Of a stretch of 33,930 nucleotides of DNA, positions 1 to 10,333 are shown in pieces (position 1 is the stretch's first letter; every line of letters begins with the position of its first letter). Made by a program: the position numbers and the translations under genes. Source of the stretch: Ktedonobacterales bacterium (lineage in GTDB: Bacteria; Chloroflexota; Ktedonobacteria; Ktedonobacterales; JADMIN01); contig JAICVS010000035.1 in NCBI GenBank assembly GCA_025935195.1, positions 1 through 33,930 of the forward strand, written 5' to 3'. The notes under the pieces are model-generated. The model was not told the DNA's origin. It saw only the letters and a list, made by a program, of their open reading frames with translations, and made no database searches.

Positions 1-1629
1 CACGCCCGGCACCTCGTTGACGATGCGGTTCGCCATGCGTGCCAGCACGTCGTGCGATAGTCGCGCCCAGTCCGCCGTCATGAAGTCGCCGGTGGTGACG
101 GCGCGGATGGCGACCATGCTGGAGTAGGTGCGGAAGTCGCCCATCACGCCGACGCTTTGCAGCGGTGTCAGCACGGCGAAGGCCTGGCCGATAGCGCGGT
201 ACAGCCCGGCGGCGCGCAGCTCTTCGATCACGATGCCGTCGGCCTGGCGCAGCGTCTCCAGCCGCTCCGGCGTCACCGCGCCGATCACGCGGATCGCCAG
301 GCCTGGACCAGGGAAAGGGTGACGCCAGACCCATTCCTCCGGCAGCCCCAGCGTCTCGCCGACCTGGCGCACTTCATCTTTGAAGAGGTAACGCAGCGGC
401 TCGACCAGCTTGAAGCGCATGCGCTCCGGCAGGCCACCGACATTGTGGTGCGTCTTGATCTTCTGCGCGGCGCTGGCGTCGTGGCTGGTGCTCTCGATCA
501 CATCGGGGTAGAGGGTGCCCTGGGCCAAGAACTCGACTGGCTCGCGCGCGCGCAGCAGGTCGGCCTCGGCCTCGAAGACGCGCACGAACTCCTCGCCGAT
601 GATGCGCCGCTTCTCCTCGGGATCGGTGACGCCCGCGAGCCGCGACAAGAACCGTTCGCGCGCGTCCACCATCACGAGCGGGATGCGCAGGTGCGCCCGG
701 AAGGTCTGGGCGACCTGCTCCGGCTCGCCGGCGCGCATGCAGCCGGTATCCACGAAGATGCAGGTGAGCTTGTTGCCGATGGCCTGGTGGACGAGCAGCG
801 CGGCGACGGCGGAGTCCACGCCGCCGGAGAGGCCGCAGATCACGCGGCCCGCGCCCACCTGTTCGCGGATGCGCGTCACCGCTTCTTCGATGAAGGCGCC
901 GGAGGTCCAGGTGGGGGCGAGGCCGCAGACGCGATAGAGGAAGTTTTCCAGCAGGGCTTTGCCATGGGGGGTGTGCGCCACTTCGGGGTGGAACTGGATG
1001 CCGTAGCGGCCGCGCGCGTCGCCCATCGCGGCGAGCGTGCCGGAGCTGGAGCGGGCGGTGGCGACGAAGCCCGGCGGCAGATCGCCGACGCTGTCGCCGT
1101 GGCTCATCCACACGTCCAACATGCTGTCTTGCTCGCCACTTTCCTCCACGATCAGTCCGGCGAAGATGGCGTCAGGCAGATATTCGCCGGCATCCTCGTC
1201 GCTCTGCGCCTCTAGCAGGGCGATATGCGCGGGGCCGTACTCGCGGCGGCCGGTGTGCGGCTCAACGTGGCCGCCGAGCTGGTGCGCCAGCAGGTGCATG
1301 CCGTAGCAGATGCCGAGGACGGGCAGCTCGCTCTCCAGGATGGCCTGATCCACCTGGCGCGCGCCCGCGTCGTAGACGCTATCGGGGCCACCAGAGAGGA
1401 TGACGCCTTTCGCGCCGAGGCGCCGCAGGTCGTCCAGCGTGGTATCCGCCGGCAGCAGCTCGCAGTACACGTTGCACTCGCGCACGCGCCGCGCGATCAG
1501 GCGGCTGTATTGCGAGCCGTAATCCAGGATGGCGACCATCTCGCGCGCCGGGGCGCGCTCCTCCTGCGGCGGTCGCGGCTCGGCGACGGCCTCCAGCGTC
1601 ACTTCGGGGACGTGCGTGTGCGGGTGCAT
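1..1629 (-). CDS. guaA: GMP synthase (glutamine-hydrolysing), 3' end truncated by window edge
   Basis: Minus-strand translation from ATG at 1629: [10 protein letters not shown]...[21 protein letters not shown]...[13 protein letters not shown]...[17 protein letters not shown]...[21 protein letters not shown]...[13 protein letters not shown]. GATase class I and PP-loop ATP pyrophosphatase motifs. Not in the ORF track, apparently because it runs off the edge. Confidence 0.96.
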   Translation of the reverse strand, partial: MHPHTHVPEVTLEAVAEPRPPQEERAPAREMVAILDYGSQYSRLIARRVRECNVYCELLPADTTLDDLRRLGAKGVILSGGPDSVYDAGARQVDQAILESELPVLGICYGMHLLAHQLGGHVEPHTGRREYGPAHIALLEAQSDEDAGEYLPDAIFAGLIVEESGEQDSMLDVWMSHGDSVGDLPPGFVATARSSSGTLAAMGDARGRYGIQFHPEVAHTPHGKALLENFLYRVCGLAPTWTSGAFIEEAVTRIREQVGAGRVICGLSGGVDSAVAALLVHQAIGNKLTCIFVDTGCMRAGEPEQVAQTFRAHLRIPLVMVDARERFLSRLAGVTDPEEKRRIIGEEFVRVFEAEADLLRAREPVEFLAQGTLYPDVIESTSHDASAAQKIKTHHNVGGLPERMRFKLVEPLRYLFKDEVRQVGETLGLPEEWVWRHPFPGPGLAIRVIGAVTPERLETLRQADGIVIEELRAAGLYRAIGQAFAVLTPLQSVGVMGDFRTYSSMVAIRAVTTGDFMTADWARLSHDVLARMANRIVNEVPGV

Positions 1630-1794
1630 CGGCGCTCCTCGTGCGGTGGGGACGGATTTCTCGGCGCGACCAGGGCTGTGGGCAGCACGCGGCGGCAACG
1701 TATACTGCCATTATCCGCCATCGGCGGGAGCCACGGCAAGCGCGGGGAGCGGCCCGCGATGGCAGCGAGGAGGCGACTGTTGTAGGCACGCCTT

Positions 1795-1812
1795 CGTGGC
1801 ATGCATGCCACG
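1795..1812. repeat. 18-bp perfect palindrome CGTGGCATGCATGCCACG, followed by GGGTAATCC
   Basis: Read directly; the sequence equals its own reverse complement. Confidence 0.8.
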
Positions 1813-1885
1813 GGTAATCCCAGCGGGCAACAGGGGAGATAGGGTACGCTTCCTGACAACACCCCGGCTTATAGTACAGGATATC

Positions 1886-1903
1886 CCCGGCATTCATGCC
1901 GGG
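1886..1903. repeat. Inverted repeat CCCGGCAT-TC-ATGCCGGG
   Basis: 8-bp perfect arms with a 2-nt spacer. Confidence 0.75.
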
Positions 1904-1972
1904 AAGCGTTATACAGCACGGACTCACGCAAGCGCGGATTACATTGTTTGAGGTGGTGTCATTCGTTGGCCT

Positions 1973-1999
1973 CCCGTCCTGAAGGCCGGGGGTAATCCT
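1973..1999. repeat. Imperfect hairpin CCCGTCC-TGAA-GGCCGGG, followed by GGGTAATCC-like sequence
   Basis: Arms pair with one mismatch; the 3' flank is shared with the 1795 palindrome. Confidence 0.55.
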
Positions 2000-2029
2000 G
2001 ACCTCAAATCGGTCAGTGCAATGGCAACA

Positions 2030-2476
2030 TTACACCCGATCCAGCATGTGGTCGCCGCCGAAGATGTTGCGCATCTTGTACGGCGCGGGCGTGGTGGCGA
2101 GCTGCCAGGCGCGCAAGCGCCAGCCGGGGTAGAGGAACCACGGCTCCGGCAGCCGGTATTCGGGTTTGTTCGTCCAGCCGGGGAAGGGCAGCTTGGCGTT
2201 CCAGCAGAGCCACTCGACGGTGGCGGCGATGAACGCCGCCCAACGCTGGTGTTCCTTCTCCTCGCCGGCTACCGCGATCGGCTCGGCCACCAACGGCGGG
2301 CGCTGCTCTACGGGCAGGCGGCGCCAGTCGTCCAGGAAGTCGCCCATTGCCACCCACGGCGTCGTGCCGGCGCGGATGCGCTCGAAGGTTTCGGCGGCGG
2401 TCTGGGAGTGGTATTGGCGGGGTGTTCCGGCTGTGCCTATCGCGGTGTCGTTCATCGGCTCACTCATCGTCGTCAT
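2030..2476 (-). CDS. Hypothetical Trp-rich protein, downstream partner of the DUF6036-like nucleotidyltransferase
   Basis: 148-aa ORF overlapping the upstream ORF by 17 bp. Conserved-looking C-terminus LPEPWFLYPGWRLRAWQLATTPAPYKMRNIFGGDHMLDRV. Confidence 0.75.
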   Translation of the reverse strand: MTTMSEPMNDTAIGTAGTPRQYHSQTAAETFERIRAGTTPWVAMGDFLDDWRRLPVEQRPPLVAEPIAVAGEEKEHQRWAAFIAATVEWLCWNAKLPFPGWTNKPEYRLPEPWFLYPGWRLRAWQLATTPAPYKMRNIFGGDHMLDRV

Positions 2477-2978
2477 CAGACTCGAACAACGTCTCGATCA
2501 GGTATTGCGTGCGGGGGGTCAGCAAGCGCTGGGGCACGTAGCGCCGCACGAGATCGAGCGCGTCCTCGGCGCTTGCCAGGCTCAAATGCTGTTTGAGCGC
2601 CTCCAGGTCGGCGATGTCTTCCGGCCGTCCGGCGATGGCCTTCATGGCGAAGGCATACTCTGGGCTGACAGTGTAGACGCGCAGGCCGGGATAGTCGGCC
2701 CACAGCTCGACCGGCGGCTGCTGGTAGAAGAAGCCCTTGACGCTGTCGTTCAGCCAGTCGGGCGTCAGCCCCTCGAGCGCGGCTACCACCGCCGCCGCTT
2801 CGCGGATCACCTGTGGCTCGGTGGCGAAGTAGGCGTCAATGTCTTTCGTCGTGTCGCGGTTGCGGATGACGAGCAGCATGAAGGCGCCGCCAGCGATGAT
2901 GATCTCGCCCGTCACGCCGCGCTGTTCCAGCTCGCGCCCCAGCAGTTCGAGATTGCGCACGATGTCCTCTGGGTTCAC
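2460..2978 (-). CDS. Nucleotidyltransferase-fold protein (DUF6036 / AbiEii-like)
   Basis: 172 aa; IIAGGAFMLLVIRNRDTTKDIDAYFAT matches the GG...DxD nucleotidyltransferase signature. Confidence 0.75.
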   Translation of the reverse strand: MNPEDIVRNLELLGRELEQRGVTGEIIIAGGAFMLLVIRNRDTTKDIDAYFATEPQVIREAAAVVAALEGLTPDWLNDSVKGFFYQQPPVELWADYPGLRVYTVSPEYAFAMKAIAGRPEDIADLEALKQHLSLASAEDALDLVRRYVPQRLLTPRTQYLIETLFESDDDDE

Positions 2979-3175
2979 TCTGCCTTGCCCCCAGGCGCAC
3001 TCGCCTCATGGCGAGCATCCAACCGCACGTCCGGCTGACGCTGCCCCAGTGCCATTATCTGTCAGTGGAATAGGCTGCGGCAACCCCATACCCGCCCCCA
3101 GCCTGTGTAGTATGATGCTAGCCGACGACGGAAGGGTTCCCGCGCGACGACGCGCGCCCAGCGAAAGGCAAGCGG

Positions 3176-5197
3176 ATGTCCACCCCCACGAATGAGACCG
3201 TGAACGATATGCGCGATAGCCAGCGCCGACCGATGACGCTCACGCAGAAGATCCTCGCGCAGCACGCCGTCAGCCTGCCGCGCCCGTGGGTCCAGGCCGG
3301 CGATATGCTGCGGGTGCGCGTGGACTGGACCATCGCCAGCGAGCTGGCCTGGAACGGCATGGACCGCACCTACTCGCTGCTGGGACGGCCCCAGATCGCC
3401 AACCCCGACCGCTTCTACCTCGCGCTCGACCATACGGTGGACCCCGTCACGCTCGCCAAGGACGCGCGCACGCTCAAGCTCGCCAACCTCTCGCGCGCCT
3501 TCGCCAAAGAGGCCGGCATCCGCCACTTCTACGACGCCAACGTCACGATCATGCACACGCGCTTCTACCGCGACCTGGTGCAACCGGGTGAGGTGGTGCT
3601 GGGCGCGGACTCGCACACCAGCAGCCACGGCGGCATGGGCGCCTTCGCCGTCGGCCTGGGTGGCGCGGATGTCACCGCCGCGATGGTGCTGGGGCAGACG
3701 TGGATCGAGGTGCCTGAGGCGATTGCCGTGGACTATGAGGGCGAGCTGCCCTTCGGCCTCGGCAGCAAGGACGTGATCCTCAAGACGCTGGGCGCGCTGG
3801 GCCGCAACACCGTGGCGATGGAGCGCAGCGTCGAGTATCGCGGCGAGGCGGCCAGGCGCTTCACCACCGATATGCGCTTCACCATCTGCAACATGACGGC
3901 GGAGTTCGGCGGCCTCAACGGCATCTTCGAGGCGAACGAGCCGGTGGCCGAGTGGCTGGCGCGGCGGCGCCGCGGCTACAACGACGCCGCGCGCTACTTC
4001 CGCGCCGACGAGGACGCCCCCTATGTCGCGCACTACCCGATTGACCTCGCCAACCTCGCGCCGCAGGTCGCCAAGCCCTTCTCGCCCGACAACGTCTTCG
4101 CCGTGGACGAGCTGCCCGGCCAGCCGCTGGACGGTGTGTTCATCGGCGCCTGCAATACCACCGAGGAAGAGCTGGCGCTGGCGGCGCTGGTGCTGGATGT
4201 GGCGCTGAATGATGGAGCGACACCGAAAGAGATGGAGAGCGGCCGGCGCATTGTCGTGCCCGGCGACCTCTTGATCGCCGACCACTTCAAGCAGATGGGC
4301 CTGTGGGAGATCTACGAGCGCGCCGGCTTCACCGTGGACCCGCCCGGCTGCTCGATGTGCCTGGGCATCGCCAGCCGCAAGGCGGGCAAGGGCGAGGTCT
4401 GGCTCTCGTCGCAGAACCGCAACTTCGAGAACCGCATGGGCGAAGGCTCGCTGGCCTGGCTCGCCAGCGGCGCGACCGTCGCCGCCAGCGCGCTGGATAT
4501 GCACGTGGCCGACCCGCGCGCCCTGCTGGCGCGGGTGGATCGCGACCGGCTGGCGAGCATTTTGCAGCGCACGCGCATCACGCGCCGCGTGCCGGAGATC
4601 ACGATCAGCGAGCCGGTGATGAACGTCGTGCCGCAGGAGGCGTCACATACGGCGCGGGCCGCGGCGGGCGGCAGCGCCATCCGCGCGCGCGTGCAGCGCT
4701 TCGGCGACGCGGTGGACACGGACGCGATCATCCCCGGCGAGTTCTGCCACCTCACCGACCTGGGCGAGCTGGGCGCGAAGGCGTTCCACTACGTGCGGCC
4801 GGAGTTCGCGGAGCGCGCGAAGCAGGGCGCGACCATTGTGGTCGCCGGCGAGGGCTGGGGCAGCGGCAGCTCACGCGAGCATGCCGTCTGGGCCTTGCAG
4901 GGCGCGGGCATCCAGGCGATCATCGCCAAGAGTTACGCCTTCATCCACAAGCGCAATCTGGTCAACGAGGCGCTGCCGTATCTGGTCATCCGCGACCCAG
5001 CGTTCTACGCGCTGGCCGAGGAGGGCACGGAGCTGGATGTTGACCTGGCGAGCGGCACGGTGACGCACGTGCCGACGGGGCGGACCTTCCAGGCGCAGGT
5101 GCCGACGCCGATGATCCAGGCGCTCACGGCCGAGGGCGGGCTGGTGGCGGCGGTGCAGCGCCACGGCAAAGACGTTTTCACGGCGCTCAGCGCGTGA
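3176..5197 (+). CDS. Aconitase-superfamily hydro-lyase, LeuC-like large and LeuD-like small subunits fused in one chain (3-isopropylmalate dehydratase-like)
   Basis: 673 aa; GADSHTSSHGGMGAFAVGLGGADV, FIGACNTTEEEL, PPGCSMCLGI ([4Fe-4S] cysteines), then swivel domain DTDAIIPGEF...GEGWGSGSSREHAVWALQGAGIQAIIAKSYAFIHKRNLVNEALP. Confidence 0.92.
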   Translation: MSTPTNETVNDMRDSQRRPMTLTQKILAQHAVSLPRPWVQAGDMLRVRVDWTIASELAWNGMDRTYSLLGRPQIANPDRFYLALDHTVDPVTLAKDARTLKLANLSRAFAKEAGIRHFYDANVTIMHTRFYRDLVQPGEVVLGADSHTSSHGGMGAFAVGLGGADVTAAMVLGQTWIEVPEAIAVDYEGELPFGLGSKDVILKTLGALGRNTVAMERSVEYRGEAARRFTTDMRFTICNMTAEFGGLNGIFEANEPVAEWLARRRRGYNDAARYFRADEDAPYVAHYPIDLANLAPQVAKPFSPDNVFAVDELPGQPLDGVFIGACNTTEEELALAALVLDVALNDGATPKEMESGRRIVVPGDLLIADHFKQMGLWEIYERAGFTVDPPGCSMCLGIASRKAGKGEVWLSSQNRNFENRMGEGSLAWLASGATVAASALDMHVADPRALLARVDRDRLASILQRTRITRRVPEITISEPVMNVVPQEASHTARAAAGGSAIRARVQRFGDAVDTDAIIPGEFCHLTDLGELGAKAFHYVRPEFAERAKQGATIVVAGEGWGSGSSREHAVWALQGAGIQAIIAKSYAFIHKRNLVNEALPYLVIRDPAFYALAEEGTELDVDLASGTVTHVPTGRTFQAQVPTPMIQALTAEGGLVAAVQRHGKDVFTALSA

Positions 5198-5334
5198 GTG
5201 TCCCGTGCATATCGCGAGGCAGAGATATGGCTGTCAGTACCAACGGATTGTGCTGATCCGGGCGCACGCGGCTGCTTCTCAACGAGCGCGAGCGTGATGT
5301 CTCCATAGCACAGCCCTAACTGCCGAGGCGTCCG

Positions 5335-5363
5335 CTCTGCCGATGCTATACTGATCGGCAGAG
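5335..5363. promoter_or_regulatory. Inverted repeat CTCTGCCGAT-N9-ATCGGCAGAG enclosing a -10-like TATACT; putative operator/promoter of the TA operon
   Basis: 10-bp perfect arms, 25 bp upstream of the antitoxin ATG, with TATACT at 5347-5352 in the loop. Confidence 0.55.
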
Positions 5364-5388
5364 GTGGGACCAGATCTGGAGGAAGACA

Positions 5389-5607
5389 ATGGTGGAAGAA
5401 CTGCGCCAGGCAATCGCCCAGGCGGAGCGACAGCCAGAGGAGATGCAGCGCCACATTGCCGAGGTGATCACCCTGGCGCTTGAGGAACAGGAGTGGGACG
5501 CGCTCACCAGCACGCCCGAGTCGCAAGCCTACCTAGCCCAACTCTCCCGTGAGATCGACGAGCAGGAGGCCGCGGGCGAGGTGGAAGAGGGCGGCTGGGA
5601 GCTGTAG
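5389..5607 (+). CDS. Putative type II antitoxin
   Basis: 72-aa acidic, helical protein immediately upstream of a RelE/ParE-like ORF. Confidence 0.7.
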   Translation: MVEELRQAIAQAERQPEEMQRHIAEVITLALEEQEWDALTSTPESQAYLAQLSREIDEQEAAGEVEEGGWEL

Positions 5608-5618
5608 GAGCTATCGTC

Positions 5619-5897
5619 GTGGCGTTCACCTCCAAACGGACGAAGCGCTTCCGTGCGCTTCTGGAGGCCCTTCCCGCCGACGCGCAGCGCCAGGCAGGCG
5701 CCGCATATCGGCTGTTCACCCAGAATCCGCGGCACCCCAGCTTGCAATTCAAGCGCATCAGCCCCGCCGAGCCGACGCTCTACTCGGCGCGCGTCGGCGA
5801 CCATTATCGGGTTATTGGCAAGCTCAAAGGCGACACCATCATCTGGGATTGGATTGGGACGCACGAGGACTACAACCGTATAGTACGCGGCCACTAG
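5619..5897 (+). CDS. RelE/ParE-superfamily toxin-like protein
   Basis: 92 aa from GTG; KRFRALLEALPADAQRQAGAAYRLFTQNPRHPSLQFKRI...YSARVGDHYRVIGKLKGDTIIWDWIGTHEDYNRI. Confidence 0.82.
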   Translation: MAFTSKRTKRFRALLEALPADAQRQAGAAYRLFTQNPRHPSLQFKRISPAEPTLYSARVGDHYRVIGKLKGDTIIWDWIGTHEDYNRIVRGH

Positions 5898-5903
5898 CCG
5901 CGG

Positions 5904-8283
<2,380 letters not shown>

Positions 8284-8342
8284 AAGGAGGCGGCGCCTTT
8301 CCCCCACGCCTGAAGGCAGGGCATCCGCGCCGCGCAGATACG

Positions 8343-9122
8343 ATGACCATCGCCCTCGTCCGTCCGCCAACCGCCGCGCTCGCGCGCTGCGAGCTGACCT
8401 ACCTCGCCCGCGAGCCGATTGACATCCCCCTCGCGCTCGCGCAGCACGCCGCCTACGTCCAGGCGCTCGCCCAGCGCGGCGCCCGCGTGATCAGCCTGCC
8501 GCCCGCGCCCGATCTGCCCGACGCGCCGTTCGTGGAGGATACCGCCATCGTGCTGGATGAGGTGGCTGTGCTCACCATCCCCGGCGCCGCCAGCCGCCGC
8601 CCCGAGGTTCCAACGGTCGCCGCCGCGCTTGAGCCCTATCGCCCGCTGCTGCGTCTCACGCCGCCCGCCACACTCGACGGCGGCGACGTGGTGCGCGCCG
8701 GCCGCACGCTCTACGTCGGCGTCGGTGGTCGCTCCAACGCCGAGGGCATCCGCCAGCTCGCCGCCCTGCTCGATCCGTATGGCTATGCCGTGCGCGCCGT
8801 CGCCGTCACCGGCTGCCTCCACCTCAAGACGGCCTGCACCGCGCTCGACGCTGGCTCCGGTTCCTTCCTGCTGGTCAATTCCGATTGGCTGGATACCGCC
8901 GCCTTCACAGGCGACGGCCTCGAGCTGCTGCCCATCGCGCCGGAGGAGCCGTTCGCCGCCGACACGCTCACCCTGGCGGGCGTCACCTTCCTGCCCGCCG
9001 GCTGCCCGCGCACACGCGCGCTGCTCGAAGCGCGCGGCCTCACCGTGCAGCCGCTCGACGTCTCAGAGTTCCAGAAGGCCGAGGCCAGCGTCACCTGCCT
9101 CAGCCTCATCCTGCGCGACTGA
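8343..9122 (+). CDS. Dimethylarginine dimethylaminohydrolase (DDAH) family protein
   Basis: PDLPDAPFVEDTAIVLDEVAVLT...PATLDGGDVVRAGRTLYVGVGGRSNAEGI...VTGCLHLKTACTALD...EFQKAEASVTCLSLIL; amidinotransferase-superfamily D, H and C catalytic pattern. Confidence 0.93.
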   Translation: MTIALVRPPTAALARCELTYLAREPIDIPLALAQHAAYVQALAQRGARVISLPPAPDLPDAPFVEDTAIVLDEVAVLTIPGAASRRPEVPTVAAALEPYRPLLRLTPPATLDGGDVVRAGRTLYVGVGGRSNAEGIRQLAALLDPYGYAVRAVAVTGCLHLKTACTALDAGSGSFLLVNSDWLDTAAFTGDGLELLPIAPEEPFAADTLTLAGVTFLPAGCPRTRALLEARGLTVQPLDVSEFQKAEASVTCLSLILRD

Positions 9123-9364
9123 CGTCACCGCGCTCATCGGCTTCATCCGAAGCGCCCGGCGCTCCGGTGGCGAAGGAGCCGCCCACGTCGCGCGCCACGC
9201 GCCGCCGGAACCGCGCATCCTCGGCACTGCCTGTGGGCGGCTGCACATTCGCCTCCCCTGTCCGCTCGCGCGATCTCCTCGGCGGGGTGCCCGCCACGCG
9301 CGCTCGCCGCCGCCAGCCAGTCATACTCCTCATTGTCCAGCGTCACCGTAATCGTATGTGGCAT
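9106..9364 (-). pseudogene. Frameshifted ribbon-helix-helix antitoxin-like gene
   Basis: Frame 1 MPHTITVTLDNEEYDWLAAASARGGHPAEEIAR; continuation in another frame GEANVQPPTGSAEDARFRRRVARDVGGSFATGAPGASDEADERGDVSRAG*. Confidence 0.5.
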
Positions 9365-9679
9365 CCGCGCCTCTCCTTGCCTATACTGGCCTGTACCTGC
9401 CCACGTCACGGCGTCGCGGCGTCGCGGCCAACCCCGACCGCATCAATCCCTTGCGCCGCGCTCAGTTGAGACCATCAACACAATCCTTGCCCCGCCTGCC
9501 TGACCAACCCCCAAACGGATTTCGGTCGCATCCGTCACCGGCGATGCGGGATGCGGGCATAAATACTCCGAAATGCGTATTGAAAGTCTCAATTATGGTA
9601 GGTAGTCTTGCTCTCGTGAAGCAGAGTGGCTGTCGTGACCAACTTCTGCTATTCACGCATAGCCAGGAGGGATTTGAGC

Positions 9680-10138
9680 GTGAGGAAGATGCTCTGGAAC
9701 CGGCTTCCATTGGCAGCGGTGGGCGTCCTTGTAACGCTGATCACGTTCACCAGCGGCGCGCCAATCAGCGCGGCACATGCCGCATCCAGCGTTGTCCCGC
9801 AGTTCAATCACTGCCAAGTGTTCGACATCGTGCAACTGGATGCCAAGACGACTACCGTTGGTTCGAGCGGCACGTTGGAGATTCAGCTATTCCGCCGCGA
9901 CGACGCCCAGCTCGGGGATGTGTGCTCCTATTACGCCGTGGCTACTGAGACCCATGGGCCAAGTGGGACACTGACCGCCACGATCACTGATTTCTCATGT
10001 AACGTGGACCATAGTAGCAGCACAAGCAGTACCGGAAACGCATCGGTGCAGAGTCCGAACTCGGCCGCGAACAACGCCCCCGATCTGGCGACGGCGACGC
10101 TCGGCAACACCAGCATCTCCACAATATGCACCTCGTAG
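9680..10138 (+). CDS. Secreted hypothetical protein
   Basis: GTG start with AGGAGG 9 nt upstream; signal peptide VRKMLWNRLPLAAVGVLVTLITFTSGAPISAAHA; four Cys in the mature part. Confidence 0.75.
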   Translation: MRKMLWNRLPLAAVGVLVTLITFTSGAPISAAHAASSVVPQFNHCQVFDIVQLDAKTTTVGSSGTLEIQLFRRDDAQLGDVCSYYAVATETHGPSGTLTATITDFSCNVDHSSSTSSTGNASVQSPNSAANNAPDLATATLGNTSISTICTS

Positions 10139-10333
10139 ACCCGATGCCGAGCTCTCGTCTCCATGAGGCATTCGAGAGCATATCTGGGCGGGCATTCGGT
10201 GACGATGAATGCCGGGTGTCCGCCCTCCATTGCTTATTCGTCAACAGTGCGCCGTACCAGACCTTCAGCTATCACCCTACGGCACAGCGTATCCATATCG
10301 CACGCCCGAAGTCGCTCAGGAGTCAGCCGCCCA

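Noticed and set aside
3062-4504. 480-aa minus ORF opposite the LeuC/LeuD fusion
   Set aside because: Antisense artefact; His/Arg/Ala-rich, no motifs, and the opposite strand encodes a clear enzyme.
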